In this document: piece by piece, positions 1-8,063 of the stretch
Position numbering within the stretch: the stretch's first letter is position 1
Layout: each line of letters begins with the position of its first letter
Source of the DNA: VRUE01 sp963715625
Lineage (GTDB): Bacteria > Actinomycetota > Thermoleophilia > Solirubrobacterales > 70-9
Direction of reading: 5' to 3'
Length of the DNA: 64,000 nt
NCBI GenBank assembly: GCA_963715625.1
Contig: OY970260.1
Span: 930,001-994,000 of the forward strand
Program-made: the position numbers and the translations under genes
Notes under the pieces: generated by a model
Database searches by the model: none
What the model was told of the DNA's origin: nothing
Seen by the model: the letters and a program-made list of their open reading frames with translations, nothing else

Positions 1-390
1 GCCGGCAAGGCGGTGGCGCCTCGCGGCTCCCTGGAAGTCGTCAAGCAGGTGGTCGAAGCCGCCAACCGCATCCGCACCACCCCCTACGTCTGGGGCGGCG
101 GCCACGGTCGCTGGTGGGATCGCGGCTATGACTGCTCTGGCTCGGTCGGCTACGCGCTGCACGGCGGCGGCCTGCTCGAAGCGCCGATGACCTCGGGCGA
201 AATGGCGCGCTGGGGGATGCCGGGGAAGGGGCGCTGGATCACGATCTACGCCAACAGGCGCCACGTCTTCGCGGTGATCGCCGGCCTGCGCTGGGACACG
301 GTCGGAGACGACACCGGGACCGGGCCGCGCTGGCACGAAGACATGGTCTCGACGGCCGGCTACGTCGCGCGGCATCCCGCCGGCTACTGA
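1..390 (+). CDS. NlpC/P60-like secreted hydrolase, 5' end outside window
   Basis: The reading frame is open to base 1, so the gene is truncated at the left edge; the GTG at 13 is probably internal. The visible 130 residues are closely similar to the complete gene at 16247-16804: both share a glycine-rich GGGH, RWWDRGYDCSGSV (presumed catalytic Cys), ALHGG, GRWIT and a C-terminal ARHPAGY. By family knowledge these are C40-like cysteine peptidases acting on peptidoglycan outside the cell. The presumed catalytic His lies in the RRHVFAVIAG stretch. The missing part should contain a signal peptide and perhaps its own c-di-AMP riboswitch like the paralog's. The substrate is not known. Confidence 0.7.
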   Translation, partial: AGKAVAPRGSLEVVKQVVEAANRIRTTPYVWGGGHGRWWDRGYDCSGSVGYALHGGGLLEAPMTSGEMARWGMPGKGRWITIYANRRHVFAVIAGLRWDTVGDDTGTGPRWHEDMVSTAGYVARHPAGY

Positions 391-449
391 GTCGCGGCCC
401 AGGCCTCGTCGCCGAACCGGGGGAACGTTCCGTCCTCCGCGGGAGCTCC

Positions 450-1688
450 TCAACGCGCGGCGGCCTCAGCGAGCACGCGGCGGCCGGCCGCATCGACCCC
501 GGAGCGGTAGGCCGCCGGGGCCTCGGGGTCCCATGACCGGGTGAGGAGGAGCGCCTCCTCACCGGCGGCCATCCCGGGGCAATGGGGGACGAGCGCGTCG
601 AAGAACTCGCGCGGGTCAAATGCGGACTCCGGCGGGCGGACTCCGGGGCCAGTCCGCGTGCCGCTGAGCAAGAGGCCGGCCGCAACCGCCAGGGGCACAC
701 CCGTAAACGCACCCATGCCCGTCCCCGGCAGCGCCGCAAGCGTGGCGCCCACGGCGGCGGGGACTCCGCCTCGCTCACCCTCCGCCAAGGCGAACAGCGG
801 CGGCAGTCGCCTGGTCGAAGCCAGCGCGCCGAGCGCCGGCGAGGGCATCCGGCGCTCCGCCCAGTTGACCACTCCCACAGCCCGCCGAGCGGGGAGAAGG
901 CCGAGGTCGCAGAGCCGGGCGAGCGCCACCAGCGGACCGATGAAGCGCAGCCGACCGTGGGTGACGTTGACGCTCTCGGCGACGTCGAAGGTTCGGTGCA
1001 GGGTGACCGGCTCTGGATGCCCGAACGTGCGCGCACAGCGGCGCCCCAGGCCCGGGTAATCGACAACGACCCGGCGCAGCGGCCGCTCCGCTTGCTCGCG
1101 ACCGTCGCGGACCACCGGGATCGTCCCGGTCGCCTGGACGATGCCGTGTTCGATGGCGGCGGGGCCGCTGCCCGGCTCGGGGGTCGCACCCTCCCCGTTC
1201 CAGCCGGTCACGACTCGGTGGACGTCGTCGAGCTCGCGCATCGCCACCACCGCGAGCAGGTTGACGACGCCCGGACTGGCGCCCATCCCGATCGCCGCCC
1301 GGATGCCGGCCCGCTCGGCCGCCGCCGACATTTCCAGCATGGCAACCGTCGGCTCGGGGTCGTCGCAGAGGTCGAGGTAGTCACAACCCGCCTCGATCGC
1401 CGCCGCAAGCACGGGAGGGCCGAAGCGAAAGTAGGGCCCGACCGTGTTGAGAACCACGTCGGCCTTCCGCAGGGTGGCCCGCAGGGCAGCCTCGTCGGTG
1501 ACGTCGAGCTCGAGCGCCTCGGCGCGGGTCCCGCAGGCGTCAGCGACCCGCGCCGCGGCCGAGACGTCGCGATCGGCGATCAGCACCCGCCCGACGCCCG
1601 CGAGCGCCGCTGCCGCAACCGCCGCATGGCGACCCATGCCGCCGCCACCGAGAATCGCCACGGTCTGCTCTTTTCGGTTGCTTTTCAT
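450..1688 (-). CDS. Saccharopine dehydrogenase-like NAD(P)-binding oxidoreductase
   Basis: The protein is 412 aa with an N-terminal Rossmann fold (VAILGGGGMG) followed by a DVTD acidic turn and a VVLNTVGPY motif typical of the saccharopine dehydrogenase/LYS9-like superfamily. Members reduce or oxidise diverse substrates, so the reaction cannot be named. The start chosen is the ATG at 1688, immediately before the nucleotide-binding motif. The frame is open for another 174 codons upstream, but that stretch overlaps the opposite-strand DUF5678 gene and a duplicated 62-bp fragment and has no family similarity. The ATG overlaps (ATGA) the stop of a short upstream frame that is a remnant of a PNPOx gene, so translation may once have been coupled to it. 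It converges with the gene ending at 390. Confidence 0.7.
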   Translation of the reverse strand: MKSNRKEQTVAILGGGGMGRHAAVAAAALAGVGRVLIADRDVSAAARVADACGTRAEALELDVTDEAALRATLRKADVVLNTVGPYFRFGPPVLAAAIEAGCDYLDLCDDPEPTVAMLEMSAAAERAGIRAAIGMGASPGVVNLLAVVAMRELDDVHRVVTGWNGEGATPEPGSGPAAIEHGIVQATGTIPVVRDGREQAERPLRRVVVDYPGLGRRCARTFGHPEPVTLHRTFDVAESVNVTHGRLRFIGPLVALARLCDLGLLPARRAVGVVNWAERRMPSPALGALASTRRLPPLFALAEGERGGVPAAVGATLAALPGTGMGAFTGVPLAVAAGLLLSGTRTGPGVRPPESAFDPREFFDALVPHCPGMAAGEEALLLTRSWDPEAPAAYRSGVDAAGRRVLAEAAAR

Positions 1689-1691
1689 TCG

Positions 1692-1753
1692 GGTTCCGGT
1701 AGACCGGCGATGCGCCCCATGACCAGCGCCGTATCCTCGCCGATCCCGGTGCT
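1692..1753. repeat. 62-bp repeat, copy 1 (PNPOx gene fragment)
   Basis: These 62 bases match 4129-4190 with only two mismatches (at 1700 and 1702), in the same orientation. On the minus strand they encode the stretch TGIGEDTALVMGRIAGLPEP, which is part of the intact PNPOx gene at 4035-4460. Similarity stops abruptly on both sides, so this copy is a gene fragment left by duplication or recombination. Confidence 0.9.
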
Positions 1754-1865
1754 CCAGAGCCAAGTCGGAAGCTCGGGGGAACGCCTGGGGGAACGAAATC
1801 GAGACGAGATGCAAGCGGCCGAGCTGCAAGTTGCCGCGTGGTGTGCCGATATCATTGGGGTGGCT

Positions 1866-2057
1866 ATGAAACCGATCCGCACCGACTTCCGAGGCTATGA
1901 GGGCCAGTACGTGGCGATCGACCTGCGCACGGGCAAGGTCGTGATCGCCGACAGCGACCCCCATGTGGTTCTCCGCCAGGCTAAGGGCCGCGATCACGTG
2001 GTGGTCCACGGCCGCGTTCCGTACGCGGACGAGCCGCTCTATGTCGGCATGGGGTAA
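1866..2057 (+). CDS. DUF5678-like small protein
   Basis: This short 63-aa protein has the pattern EGQYVAIDLRTGKVVIADSD and a C-terminal LYVGMG. It resembles DUF5678 proteins, which are small, of unknown function, and often sit next to aspartyl-protease-like or toxin-antitoxin genes. The ATG at 1866 follows a weak GGGGTGG ribosome-binding site. The gene is read opposite to its neighbours and overlaps only unused extensions of them. No partner gene is recognisable directly downstream, although the same frame stays open for 47 codons after the TAA. Identification rests on the short core pattern. Confidence 0.55.
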   Translation: MKPIRTDFRGYEGQYVAIDLRTGKVVIADSDPHVVLRQAKGRDHVVVHGRVPYADEPLYVGMG

Positions 2058-2453
2058 TCCGTCTATCGGGAGGATGCTCAGTCGACGCGACTCGGTGAGC
2101 CGATCTTCAGGCCGAGCAGATTCGCCCAAGCCGTAGCCATCGAGGGGCAGGAAACGTTCGACGAGCGCTTCGGCGTCGTCGAGACTGCGTAAGCGGATCC
2201 GGTCAGGCACTTGGGGAGGTCGCGATTGCCTGCCCGTCGGTCAGCAGAGTCCCGCTTCCACGCGAGGCGGTAGTGCGGCCAATTTCGACGCTGGGCTTCG
2301 ACCCGGCCGGTTTCCAGACCGAGCCGCCAGCCTGCTACCGAGCCTTCTGGCAGCTACTCGGACGGGACTCTCACCCGCTGGCGACGACGAGCTGTTGGTT
2401 CAGTTACTCATAGAGCACCTCCAACTCTGGGGCGCGCGCAAGGTCTGGGCTAG
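2058..2453. other. Intergenic stretch without a recognisable gene
   Basis: This interval separates the DUF5678-like gene from the convergent PQQ-repeat gene. It contains only short frames without family resemblance. Near 2442-2456 the sequence TCTGGGCTAGCTA recurs at about 4026-4038, just beyond the other side of the PQQ gene, which may mark the borders of an inserted segment. No promoter, terminator or RNA structure was identified. Confidence 0.5.
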
Positions 2454-3764
2454 CTAGCGGCGATCCAGCCTGAGGACGGTGCTATACCAGTCTTCGTGGG
2501 TTGACGCAACGAGGCCATCGACCGGCCCTTCGATAGGACCAGTTTCCGGTCCGTTACCGACCCATCCTCGCAGAACTCTTGCTCGAATCTTGCCGTTAGC
2601 CAGATTTACAACAAAGGTTCCGGCCCTGTTTTCAAGGAGCACGTGTCCCGAGCCGACGACTACGGGGTCCGCTTCGCCAGCAGGCTCTGACCAAATCGGC
2701 GTTGAGAGGTCACTGAGGGAATAGTACGCCAGCTGACCGTTGTTCCACTCGACGACCCCATTTCGGCTAATAGCGGCGTGACCCCCACTGTTTGGGAGCG
2801 ACTCGGCAATAATCGACTGACCGGTAAGCAGATCATATGCCACGATGCAGCTATTGCCAAAAAAGTCATCACCAAATTCCCACTGCACAGAGCCAACGAC
2901 TTCGGATTTTTCGGCCAGGCATTCAAACGGCAGGTACAGGTTCCACTTGACGCTCTGAGTCAGGGGGTCAACGCCAGATATTTCGCTCGGGTCGTTGTTT
3001 TCGCGTCCGTAGACTATAACCGTATTGGAGCCAGCGTAGCTGCCGCTCGCTTGGGAGTAGAACTTGATTGGCGTTGCCCACAATAGAGCACCAGTTGTAG
3101 CATCGTATGCGGAGGTACCCAAGTAGGAGAGCACCACCTGTTCGGGCGATCCGATCAAACTGGCTGGTCCTTCGATCGGTACGCCGAGAAATCGAGGGTC
3201 CGAATCTGCATAGCCTAGAGCAGGGTTGATACTGCGCCAGGTCAGCTTTCCTGTACGGATAGAATAGGCGGCAACGAACCGACGAACTGTGCGGCCCTGC
3301 AAGTCGTGAGGAGGCGTCACCCGGCTAAAGAATTTGAAGAGGTGTCGATTGGTAGTGCCGTACCTAGCGGAGCGATTGAGGCGCTTCATCCAGCGAACTC
3401 TGCGCTTGAAGAGGTCATAGGCGACCATCAGCTCGGGCGGCCCGCTTAGTTGGCGGCGGCATCCCATGAGAAAGATCCCGCCTGGCAGCAACTGGGGGCC
3501 GCTGACGACATGGTTATCGACAAAAACCGGTGCATAGTATCGTCTCAACAAGCCGCTAGCGGACAGCGAAGCCCTGCAGATCGCCGTGTTTTTCCCTTTG
3601 GTAAGAAGTAGCTTGCCGATGCGCCCCTTTCCTTGGTGGTAGGCTCGATGGCCCTTGCCCTTGTGATGGCGGTGGCCTGCCAAGGCAGAGTTCGCCGATA
3701 GCAGCACCAGGCCGCTACATATGACTGCGACGAGAACCGAAAAGTGCCGTTCGTTCCTTTTCAT
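2454..3764 (-). CDS. Secreted PQQ-like beta-propeller repeat protein
   Basis: The 436-aa product starts with MKRNERH and a hydrophobic segment ending SANSALAG, a clear signal peptide. The ATG at 3764 follows an excellent GGGAGAGG site, so the 50 upstream in-frame codons are excluded. A His/Lys-rich segment (GHRHHKGKGHR) follows, then repeated blade motifs of the form AYD-x-TG-x-LxW (for example YDATTGALLWAT, YSIRTGKLTW, YDLLTGQSI) typical of PQQ/quinoprotein-like propellers. Such proteins bind ligands or assemble complexes at the cell surface; no catalytic residues are evident. The gene is visibly AT-richer than its neighbours and lies between two copies of a 62-bp repeat, which suggests acquisition. 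Confidence 0.7.
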   Translation of the reverse strand: MKRNERHFSVLVAVICSGLVLLSANSALAGHRHHKGKGHRAYHQGKGRIGKLLLTKGKNTAICRASLSASGLLRRYYAPVFVDNHVVSGPQLLPGGIFLMGCRRQLSGPPELMVAYDLFKRRVRWMKRLNRSARYGTTNRHLFKFFSRVTPPHDLQGRTVRRFVAAYSIRTGKLTWRSINPALGYADSDPRFLGVPIEGPASLIGSPEQVVLSYLGTSAYDATTGALLWATPIKFYSQASGSYAGSNTVIVYGRENNDPSEISGVDPLTQSVKWNLYLPFECLAEKSEVVGSVQWEFGDDFFGNSCIVAYDLLTGQSIIAESLPNSGGHAAISRNGVVEWNNGQLAYYSLSDLSTPIWSEPAGEADPVVVGSGHVLLENRAGTFVVNLANGKIRARVLRGWVGNGPETGPIEGPVDGLVASTHEDWYSTVLRLDRR

Positions 3765-3903
3765 GTTCCTCTCCCTGCTAGGGATTGACGACGCTCGAGA
3801 CACTAGCTTAGTTAGCTTTTCAGTCTGGTCTTCCCTTGGCCGGTTCGACTCCTTGGGTTCATCCGCAGCGGTGACCTCTACCGTTTCGAGCCGTCCGTTT
3901 CGA

Positions 3904-3920
3904 TTCACCTTCAAGGTGAA
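3904..3920. promoter_or_regulatory. Perfect 8-bp-arm palindrome upstream of PQQ-repeat gene
   Basis: TTCACCTT-C-AAGGTGAA lies 140 bases upstream of the PQQ-propeller gene start (minus strand). A perfect 17-base palindrome in an otherwise gene-free 270-base interval (3765-4034) is a reasonable operator or small hairpin candidate. No regulator can be assigned. Confidence 0.35.
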
Positions 3921-4034
3921 GCCTCCTGAGTTGGGAATGTGGTCATCGACACCCGCATTTTCCCCGCTCAGGAGGCGGAAAAGCGCCGCTCAGGCTTGCT
4001 CAAGCGCTGGCGCTTGGCGCACGATCTGGGCTAG

Positions 4035-4460
4035 CTACAGATGCATCGCGGCAGCAACGCGCTCGACCGCGATCTCCACCAACACCCGCCCGGCCTTGGC
4101 GAGGACCTCGTCGCTCTGCGCCTCGGGCGGTTCCGGCAAACCGGCGATGCGCCCCATGACCAGCGCCGTATCCTCGCCGATCCCGGTGCTGCGCACGGCG
4201 GCGCTGCCGGTGAAGGTCGCCGATGGATAGGGCGGCTCCTCGCCGCGCACCGAGAGCGCGGCCCAACCCCTCCGTTCGATGTCCTTGGCCTTCACCCGTT
4301 CGCGAAGGGTCGAGATGAAGATGCGCTCACCCCGGTTGGCGTAGTAGACGACCGACAGCCGGGGCAGGCCGTCCTCGCCCACGGTCGCGAGGGTTCCGAG
4401 CTTGTTCGAGTCGAGCAGCTCCGCGAGCTCAGCGGTCAATGGCGGCGACGCGCCGTTCAT
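4035..4460 (-). CDS. Pyridoxamine 5'-phosphate oxidase-like (PNPOx) FMN/F420-binding protein
   Basis: The 141-aa protein has the PNPOx split-barrel pattern: LAELLDSNKLGTLATVGEDG, PRLSVVYY, RIFISTLRERVKAKDIERRG and ALSV. By family knowledge it binds FMN or F420 and acts as a small flavin reductase or oxidase; in actinobacteria F420-dependent members of this size are common. It is the last gene of a minus-strand operon, and its ATG at 4460 overlaps the stop of the flavin monooxygenase (ATGA), implying translational coupling. It may supply or recycle a cofactor for the aromatic pathway upstream (inference). A 62-bp internal part (4129-4190) is duplicated at 1692-1753. Confidence 0.75.
   Translation of the reverse strand: MNGASPPLTAELAELLDSNKLGTLATVGEDGLPRLSVVYYANRGERIFISTLRERVKAKDIERRGWAALSVRGEEPPYPSATFTGSAAVRSTGIGEDTALVMGRIAGLPEPPEAQSDEVLAKAGRVLVEIAVERVAAAMHL
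4129..4190. repeat. 62-bp repeat, copy 2 (inside intact PNPOx gene)
   Basis: Direct repeat of 1692-1753 with two mismatches. Here it is a normal in-frame part of the PNPOx gene, so this is presumably the parental copy. Confidence 0.9.
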
Positions 4461-6052
4461 GCGGCGACCGCCGGCTGGGGGGTTTCCTGGCCGCTTCCAC
4501 CGGTGAGCTCGGAGGTTGCCCGTCCCAGATTGCGGTGGAGCGCGTCGAGCGCCCGCCGGACTTCGCCGCCTGCGGAGCCCCCGAGAGCGAAGACGAAGCG
4601 GTCCGGCCGGAGGAGGGCCCACGAGGCCCCAAAGCGGGTCAGCCACTCGCCGATCGTCCCTTCCATGTCCTCCAGGTCGCGGCCGAGGAGCAGGACACGG
4701 ACGCCTCCTGCGGCGAGCGCGTCGGCGGCGTTTGCGTCGGCCGACAACGCACACCAACCCCGGCCGGCCGCCTCGTCCAGGAGCACCTCGTCCCCGCCGA
4801 GCAGGACGACGGGCTGCGGGAACTGCGCACCGACGCCTCGCTTGAAGACGATTCGGTGCGGGCGCTCGGCGAAGGCGCCGGCCCCGTAGGCGGGCAGCGG
4901 CTTGATCCTCGTTCGCGCCCAGCTGACGATCCCGGTCATGTCGAGAGCGCCGATCAGGATGTCCCGCGCGCGAGCCACGCGGCGGTCGGCGGTCTGGATG
5001 AAGCCGCCGAGGGCGACGGCCAGCCTCCGCATCGCCTCGACGTGGGGCCGGCGCTCCTGCTCGTAGGTGTCCAGCAGGCTCTCGGGCGCACCCGCGAGGA
5101 CCGCCTCGAGCTTCCAGGCGAGGTTGGCGGCGTCGCGGGCCCCGGAGCTGAACCCCTGTCCGGCGAAGGGCGGCATCAGGTGCGCGGCGTCGCCGGCCAG
5201 CAGCACCCGGCCCTGCCGCCAGCGCGCGGCCGTGCGGGCCTGGAACGTGTAGACGACCGCGCGCTCCACGGTCGCCGTCTCGCCTTCGAGCCAGGGATCG
5301 ATGCGCTTGCGAAGGGCGTCCGGGTCGAGGAACGGCTCCGGATCCTCGCCAGGATGCAGCATCCACTCCCAGCGGTGGCGGCCCGGCGACATCGGCAGCG
5401 AGACGATCGGGCGCCGCCAGTCGCCGAAGAAGTGGGGATGGGGGACCTTCGCCAGCGGCCGGTCGACGAGGACGTCGACCACGAGCCAGCGCTGCCCGTA
5501 GGTGGAGCCGCCGAACTCGACCCCGAGCAGCTGGCGAACCCGACTGGCGCCGCCGTCGCAGCCGATCGCCCATCGAGCCCGGATCTCCTCCAGCGAGCCA
5601 TCCTCGACGGAGCGCACCAGCGCCCGGACGCCTTCGCCGTCGGGGTCGAAGCGCTCCAGGCGTCGGCCCCAAGTGGCCCGTACCGTCTCCCGGTCGGCCA
5701 ACGCGGCGATCAGCGTGCGCTCGATCGAGGGCTGGTGGATCGAGACCAGAGGCGGATGCCCCTGCGATCCATTGACCGGCTGCAGCAGGCAGTGTGCCTG
5801 GCCCCCCACCGTGACGAAGCTGACCTCCTCCTGGCGCTGGCTCTCGGCGAGGATCTCCCGCTCGACGCCCGCAGCCTGGAAGATCCGCAGCACCTCGTCG
5901 TCGACGACCGCCGCGCGTGGCAGCTCGAACGGCTTGCTCGCCTGGTCGACCGCCACGACGGAGACACCGGCGCGGCCGAGCAGCAGGGCGAGGAGCTGCC
6001 CCACCGGCCCGAGCCCGCAAACGAGGACGTCGCAGTCGGGCTCGGCGCTCAT
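4457..6052 (-). CDS. FAD-dependent aromatic hydroxylase (MhpA/PheA-like)
   Basis: The 531-aa group A flavoprotein monooxygenase shows the FAD-binding GLGPVG near residue 13, a DG-type motif (CDGGASRVRQLLG) and the GD motif GDAAHLMPPFAGQG near residue 290. A thioredoxin-like C-terminal extension is normal for the MhpA/phenol hydroxylase branch. Such enzymes use NAD(P)H and O2 to hydroxylate phenolic rings to catechols. Seven bases separate its ATG from the upstream FAH-type hydrolase and its stop overlaps the PNPOx start, so it belongs to the same operon. With the ring-cleaving dioxygenase upstream it would form a hydroxylate-then-cleave pathway. The exact substrate cannot be read from the sequence. 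Confidence 0.85.
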   Translation of the reverse strand: MSAEPDCDVLVCGLGPVGQLLALLLGRAGVSVVAVDQASKPFELPRAAVVDDEVLRIFQAAGVEREILAESQRQEEVSFVTVGGQAHCLLQPVNGSQGHPPLVSIHQPSIERTLIAALADRETVRATWGRRLERFDPDGEGVRALVRSVEDGSLEEIRARWAIGCDGGASRVRQLLGVEFGGSTYGQRWLVVDVLVDRPLAKVPHPHFFGDWRRPIVSLPMSPGRHRWEWMLHPGEDPEPFLDPDALRKRIDPWLEGETATVERAVVYTFQARTAARWRQGRVLLAGDAAHLMPPFAGQGFSSGARDAANLAWKLEAVLAGAPESLLDTYEQERRPHVEAMRRLAVALGGFIQTADRRVARARDILIGALDMTGIVSWARTRIKPLPAYGAGAFAERPHRIVFKRGVGAQFPQPVVLLGGDEVLLDEAAGRGWCALSADANAADALAAGGVRVLLLGRDLEDMEGTIGEWLTRFGASWALLRPDRFVFALGGSAGGEVRRALDALHRNLGRATSELTGGSGQETPQPAVAA

Positions 6053-6059
6053 GCTCGCG

Positions 6060-7052
6060 TCAGAGTCCCGCCACCGTCGCGTTGTGCGGCTCGGCGTTGC
6101 GGTCGATCCGGTTGCTCAGCGTGCCGATCCCGTCGATCTCGAGCTCGACGGTCTGCCCCGGCTGAATCCAGCGATCGAGCTCGAGCCCGCAGCAACCGGG
6201 CATCGTCCCGGTGGAGACGATGTCGCCCGGCTCGAGGCGCTCGCCGGCCGAGGCAAAGGCCAGCATCGCCCCGATGTCGTGGGCCGGACCGGCCGTCGAG
6301 CCCTCGCACCAGAGCTCGCCGTCGACCCGCACCCGCCCCGTCATCCGGGTCCAGTCCGGCACCTCGTCGGCGGTGAGCACGTCCGGGCCGATCGAGTTGG
6401 CGAAGGTCTTGGACTTGACGACCGGGCCGAAGATGTTCTCCCGGGCGTCCTCGGCCTGCACGTCGCGCGCCGACCAGTCGTTGACGACGAACCAGCCGCC
6501 GACCGCGGCGGCGGCCTCCTCGGGGGTCGCGTCGGCCAGGGGCTTGGCGAGGACGAAGGCCAGCTCCAGCTCGAAGTCGAGCCACTCGGTGTGCCGCGGC
6601 CACCACATCGGATCGCCGTCGCCGAGCAACGCCCCGTGGTTGGCGACATAGAAGGTCGGCTTCTCGTAGAAGCGCTTGTTCGGCTTCAGCTTCGGGAAGG
6701 TCCTGCCGGTGAGGCGCTCGTAGCCGGCGACCGCCTTGGCGGCGGGCGCCGGGAAGAAGCGCTTCACGAGCATCCGGCTCGAGGCGATCACGTGCGACTC
6801 CCAGAGCATGAAGGCCCGCATCGAGCGCGGCTGGAAGGGGATCGAGGCGCCCGCCGGATCGACCGCCACTGCGGCCGGATCCTCGATGCCGGCCAGGATC
6901 GCTTCGGCGGCGGCGTGCGTCTCCTCGCCGCCGGCGAGGAAGGCGACGACGTCCTGGCACTGCTCAGCGGTGAGCCCCTCGCCCCGAACCGGGACCCAGT
7001 GCCCCGAGTCGTGCCGAGCGATCAATCCCTCGGCGATCCTCCTCAGCTTCAT
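6060..7052 (-). CDS. Fumarylacetoacetate hydrolase family protein
   Basis: The 330-aa protein has the FAH C-terminal domain: FELELAFVLAKPL (metal-binding acidic residues), VNDWSARD, KSKTFANSIGP and a GDIVSTGT turn. The family cleaves C-C bonds or decarboxylates ring-fission products of aromatic catabolism. The ATG at 7052 has a strong GGGAGGGG site and overlaps (ATGA) the stop of the dioxygenase gene, showing translational coupling. Its likely job is to hydrolyse the product made by the dioxygenase upstream (inference from gene order). Family members also act as hydratases or oxaloacetate decarboxylases, so the reaction remains open. Confidence 0.8.
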   Translation of the reverse strand: MKLRRIAEGLIARHDSGHWVPVRGEGLTAEQCQDVVAFLAGGEETHAAAEAILAGIEDPAAVAVDPAGASIPFQPRSMRAFMLWESHVIASSRMLVKRFFPAPAAKAVAGYERLTGRTFPKLKPNKRFYEKPTFYVANHGALLGDGDPMWWPRHTEWLDFELELAFVLAKPLADATPEEAAAAVGGWFVVNDWSARDVQAEDARENIFGPVVKSKTFANSIGPDVLTADEVPDWTRMTGRVRVDGELWCEGSTAGPAHDIGAMLAFASAGERLEPGDIVSTGTMPGCCGLELDRWIQPGQTVELEIDGIGTLSNRIDRNAEPHNATVAGL

Positions 7053-7981
7053 CGGATATCCCCTCCCAGTTGTGAGTGCAGCGACCGCGGCTCGCCGGGC
7101 GCGATCGGAAAGCCGGTGAGCAGGAAGCGTGGGGGCGGCGGCCCGCCCCACCGGTTGATCGAGCCGAGCCCGCCCGGCCATTGCCGGGCCTGGTAGTCGC
7201 CGTCGGGCGGCATCCTCGCCATGTCGGCGCAGCACTCGATCATCGCCCCGTCGGCATCGTGGAAGTAGAGGAAGAGGTTGTTGCCGGGACCGTGGCGGCT
7301 CGGCCCCCAGATCGGCTTGCGGCCCCGGGCGAGCAGGCGGTCGGCGACGCGGCCGATCGCGTTCAGGTCGGGCAGCGTCCAGGCGTAGTGGGAGAGCTCG
7401 GGCCGAGGGCCGAAGGTGACCGCCAGCCCGTGATGGTCGGCGTCGCAGTGCCACCAGCTCGCCGTCCTCCCCATCCGGTCGGAGAAGCGGAAGCCGAGGC
7501 CGTCGGCGAAGAAGCGCTCGGTGGGGCCCAGCCGGCGTGCCTTGACCGAGACGTGCTCGAACTTCACCGGCCTGTCGCCCGCCGGCGGTGCCGGTACCTC
7601 CTCCATGCCGCAATAGAGCTTGTAGACGTGTCCTCCCGGGCCGCGCGCGAGCGCGGCGCGGTCGATGCCCGGCTCGCCGTCGAAGGTCGGGCCGATCGGC
7701 TCGCCGCCGGCGGCGGCGACCCCCGATCGCAGCCGCTCCAGCGTCTCGGGGCCCGGAACCTCCAGACCGATGTGGTCGTAGCCCCGCTCGGGCGACTCGA
7801 TCAGGATCAGCTCGTGGTGGCGCTCGTTGCAGGTCAGGTAGGAGACCCCGCCCCGCCGCTCGGTCTCGACGAGGCCGAGCACCTCCGCGTGGAAGGCGAT
7901 CGCGGCCTCGAGATCCGGGACGCGCAGCGCCATGTGTCCGATGCGCGAGACGCCGCCGCTGAGGACCGGAACCCTCTCCAT
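7049..7981 (-). CDS. Type I extradiol ring-cleavage dioxygenase (VOC fold)
   Basis: The 310-aa protein contains two VOC domains. The second holds the expected metal ligands of type I extradiol dioxygenases: His in FEHVSV, His in ELSHYAW and Glu in GAMIECC. These enzymes use Fe(II) and O2 to open catechol rings next to the diol. It is the first gene of the minus-strand operon of four and is divergent, with 82 bases between, from a TetR-type gene. The chosen ATG at 7981 follows AGGG by about eight bases. Size and domain layout match BphC/HsaC-like enzymes, but the specificity (monocyclic, biphenyl or steroid diols) cannot be decided here. Confidence 0.8.
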   Translation of the reverse strand: MERVPVLSGGVSRIGHMALRVPDLEAAIAFHAEVLGLVETERRGGVSYLTCNERHHELILIESPERGYDHIGLEVPGPETLERLRSGVAAAGGEPIGPTFDGEPGIDRAALARGPGGHVYKLYCGMEEVPAPPAGDRPVKFEHVSVKARRLGPTERFFADGLGFRFSDRMGRTASWWHCDADHHGLAVTFGPRPELSHYAWTLPDLNAIGRVADRLLARGRKPIWGPSRHGPGNNLFLYFHDADGAMIECCADMARMPPDGDYQARQWPGGLGSINRWGGPPPPRFLLTGFPIAPGEPRSLHSQLGGDIR

Positions 7982-8063
7982 TGGCGGCACCCTAACAAGA
8001 AATGAACTTCGATTCAAGTTTGAAGCTATAATCATTCTTGAAGTCATTGTGCGTACTCCAGCG
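7982..8063. promoter_or_regulatory. Divergent promoter/operator between dioxygenase operon and tetR
   Basis: This AT-rich 82-base gap holds a perfect -10 box TATAAT at 8027-8032 for the rightward TetR gene. On the minus strand TTGAAT (8018-8013) and TAGGGT about 17 bases on could serve the operon. Overlapping inverted repeats built on AACTT/AAGTT and TTCAAG/CTTGAA (8005-8041) are good candidates for the TetR operator. Confidence 0.55.

Noticed and set aside
582..2057. Long plus-strand frame opposite the saccharopine-dehydrogenase-like gene
   Set aside because: Arg/Ala-rich translation without motifs; a shadow of the minus-strand gene. Only its last 63 codons (from 1866) look like a real protein.
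1689..2210. 174-codon upstream extension of the saccharopine-dehydrogenase-like gene
   Set aside because: It runs through the duplicated PNPOx fragment and opposite the DUF5678-like gene, and precedes the Rossmann motif, which normally starts the protein.
3765..3914. 50-codon N-terminal extension of the PQQ-propeller gene
   Set aside because: A strong ribosome-binding site and a signal peptide fix the start at 3764.
4439..6376. 645-codon plus-strand frame
   Set aside because: Shadow of the flavin hydroxylase; composition is typical of antisense frames in high-GC DNA.
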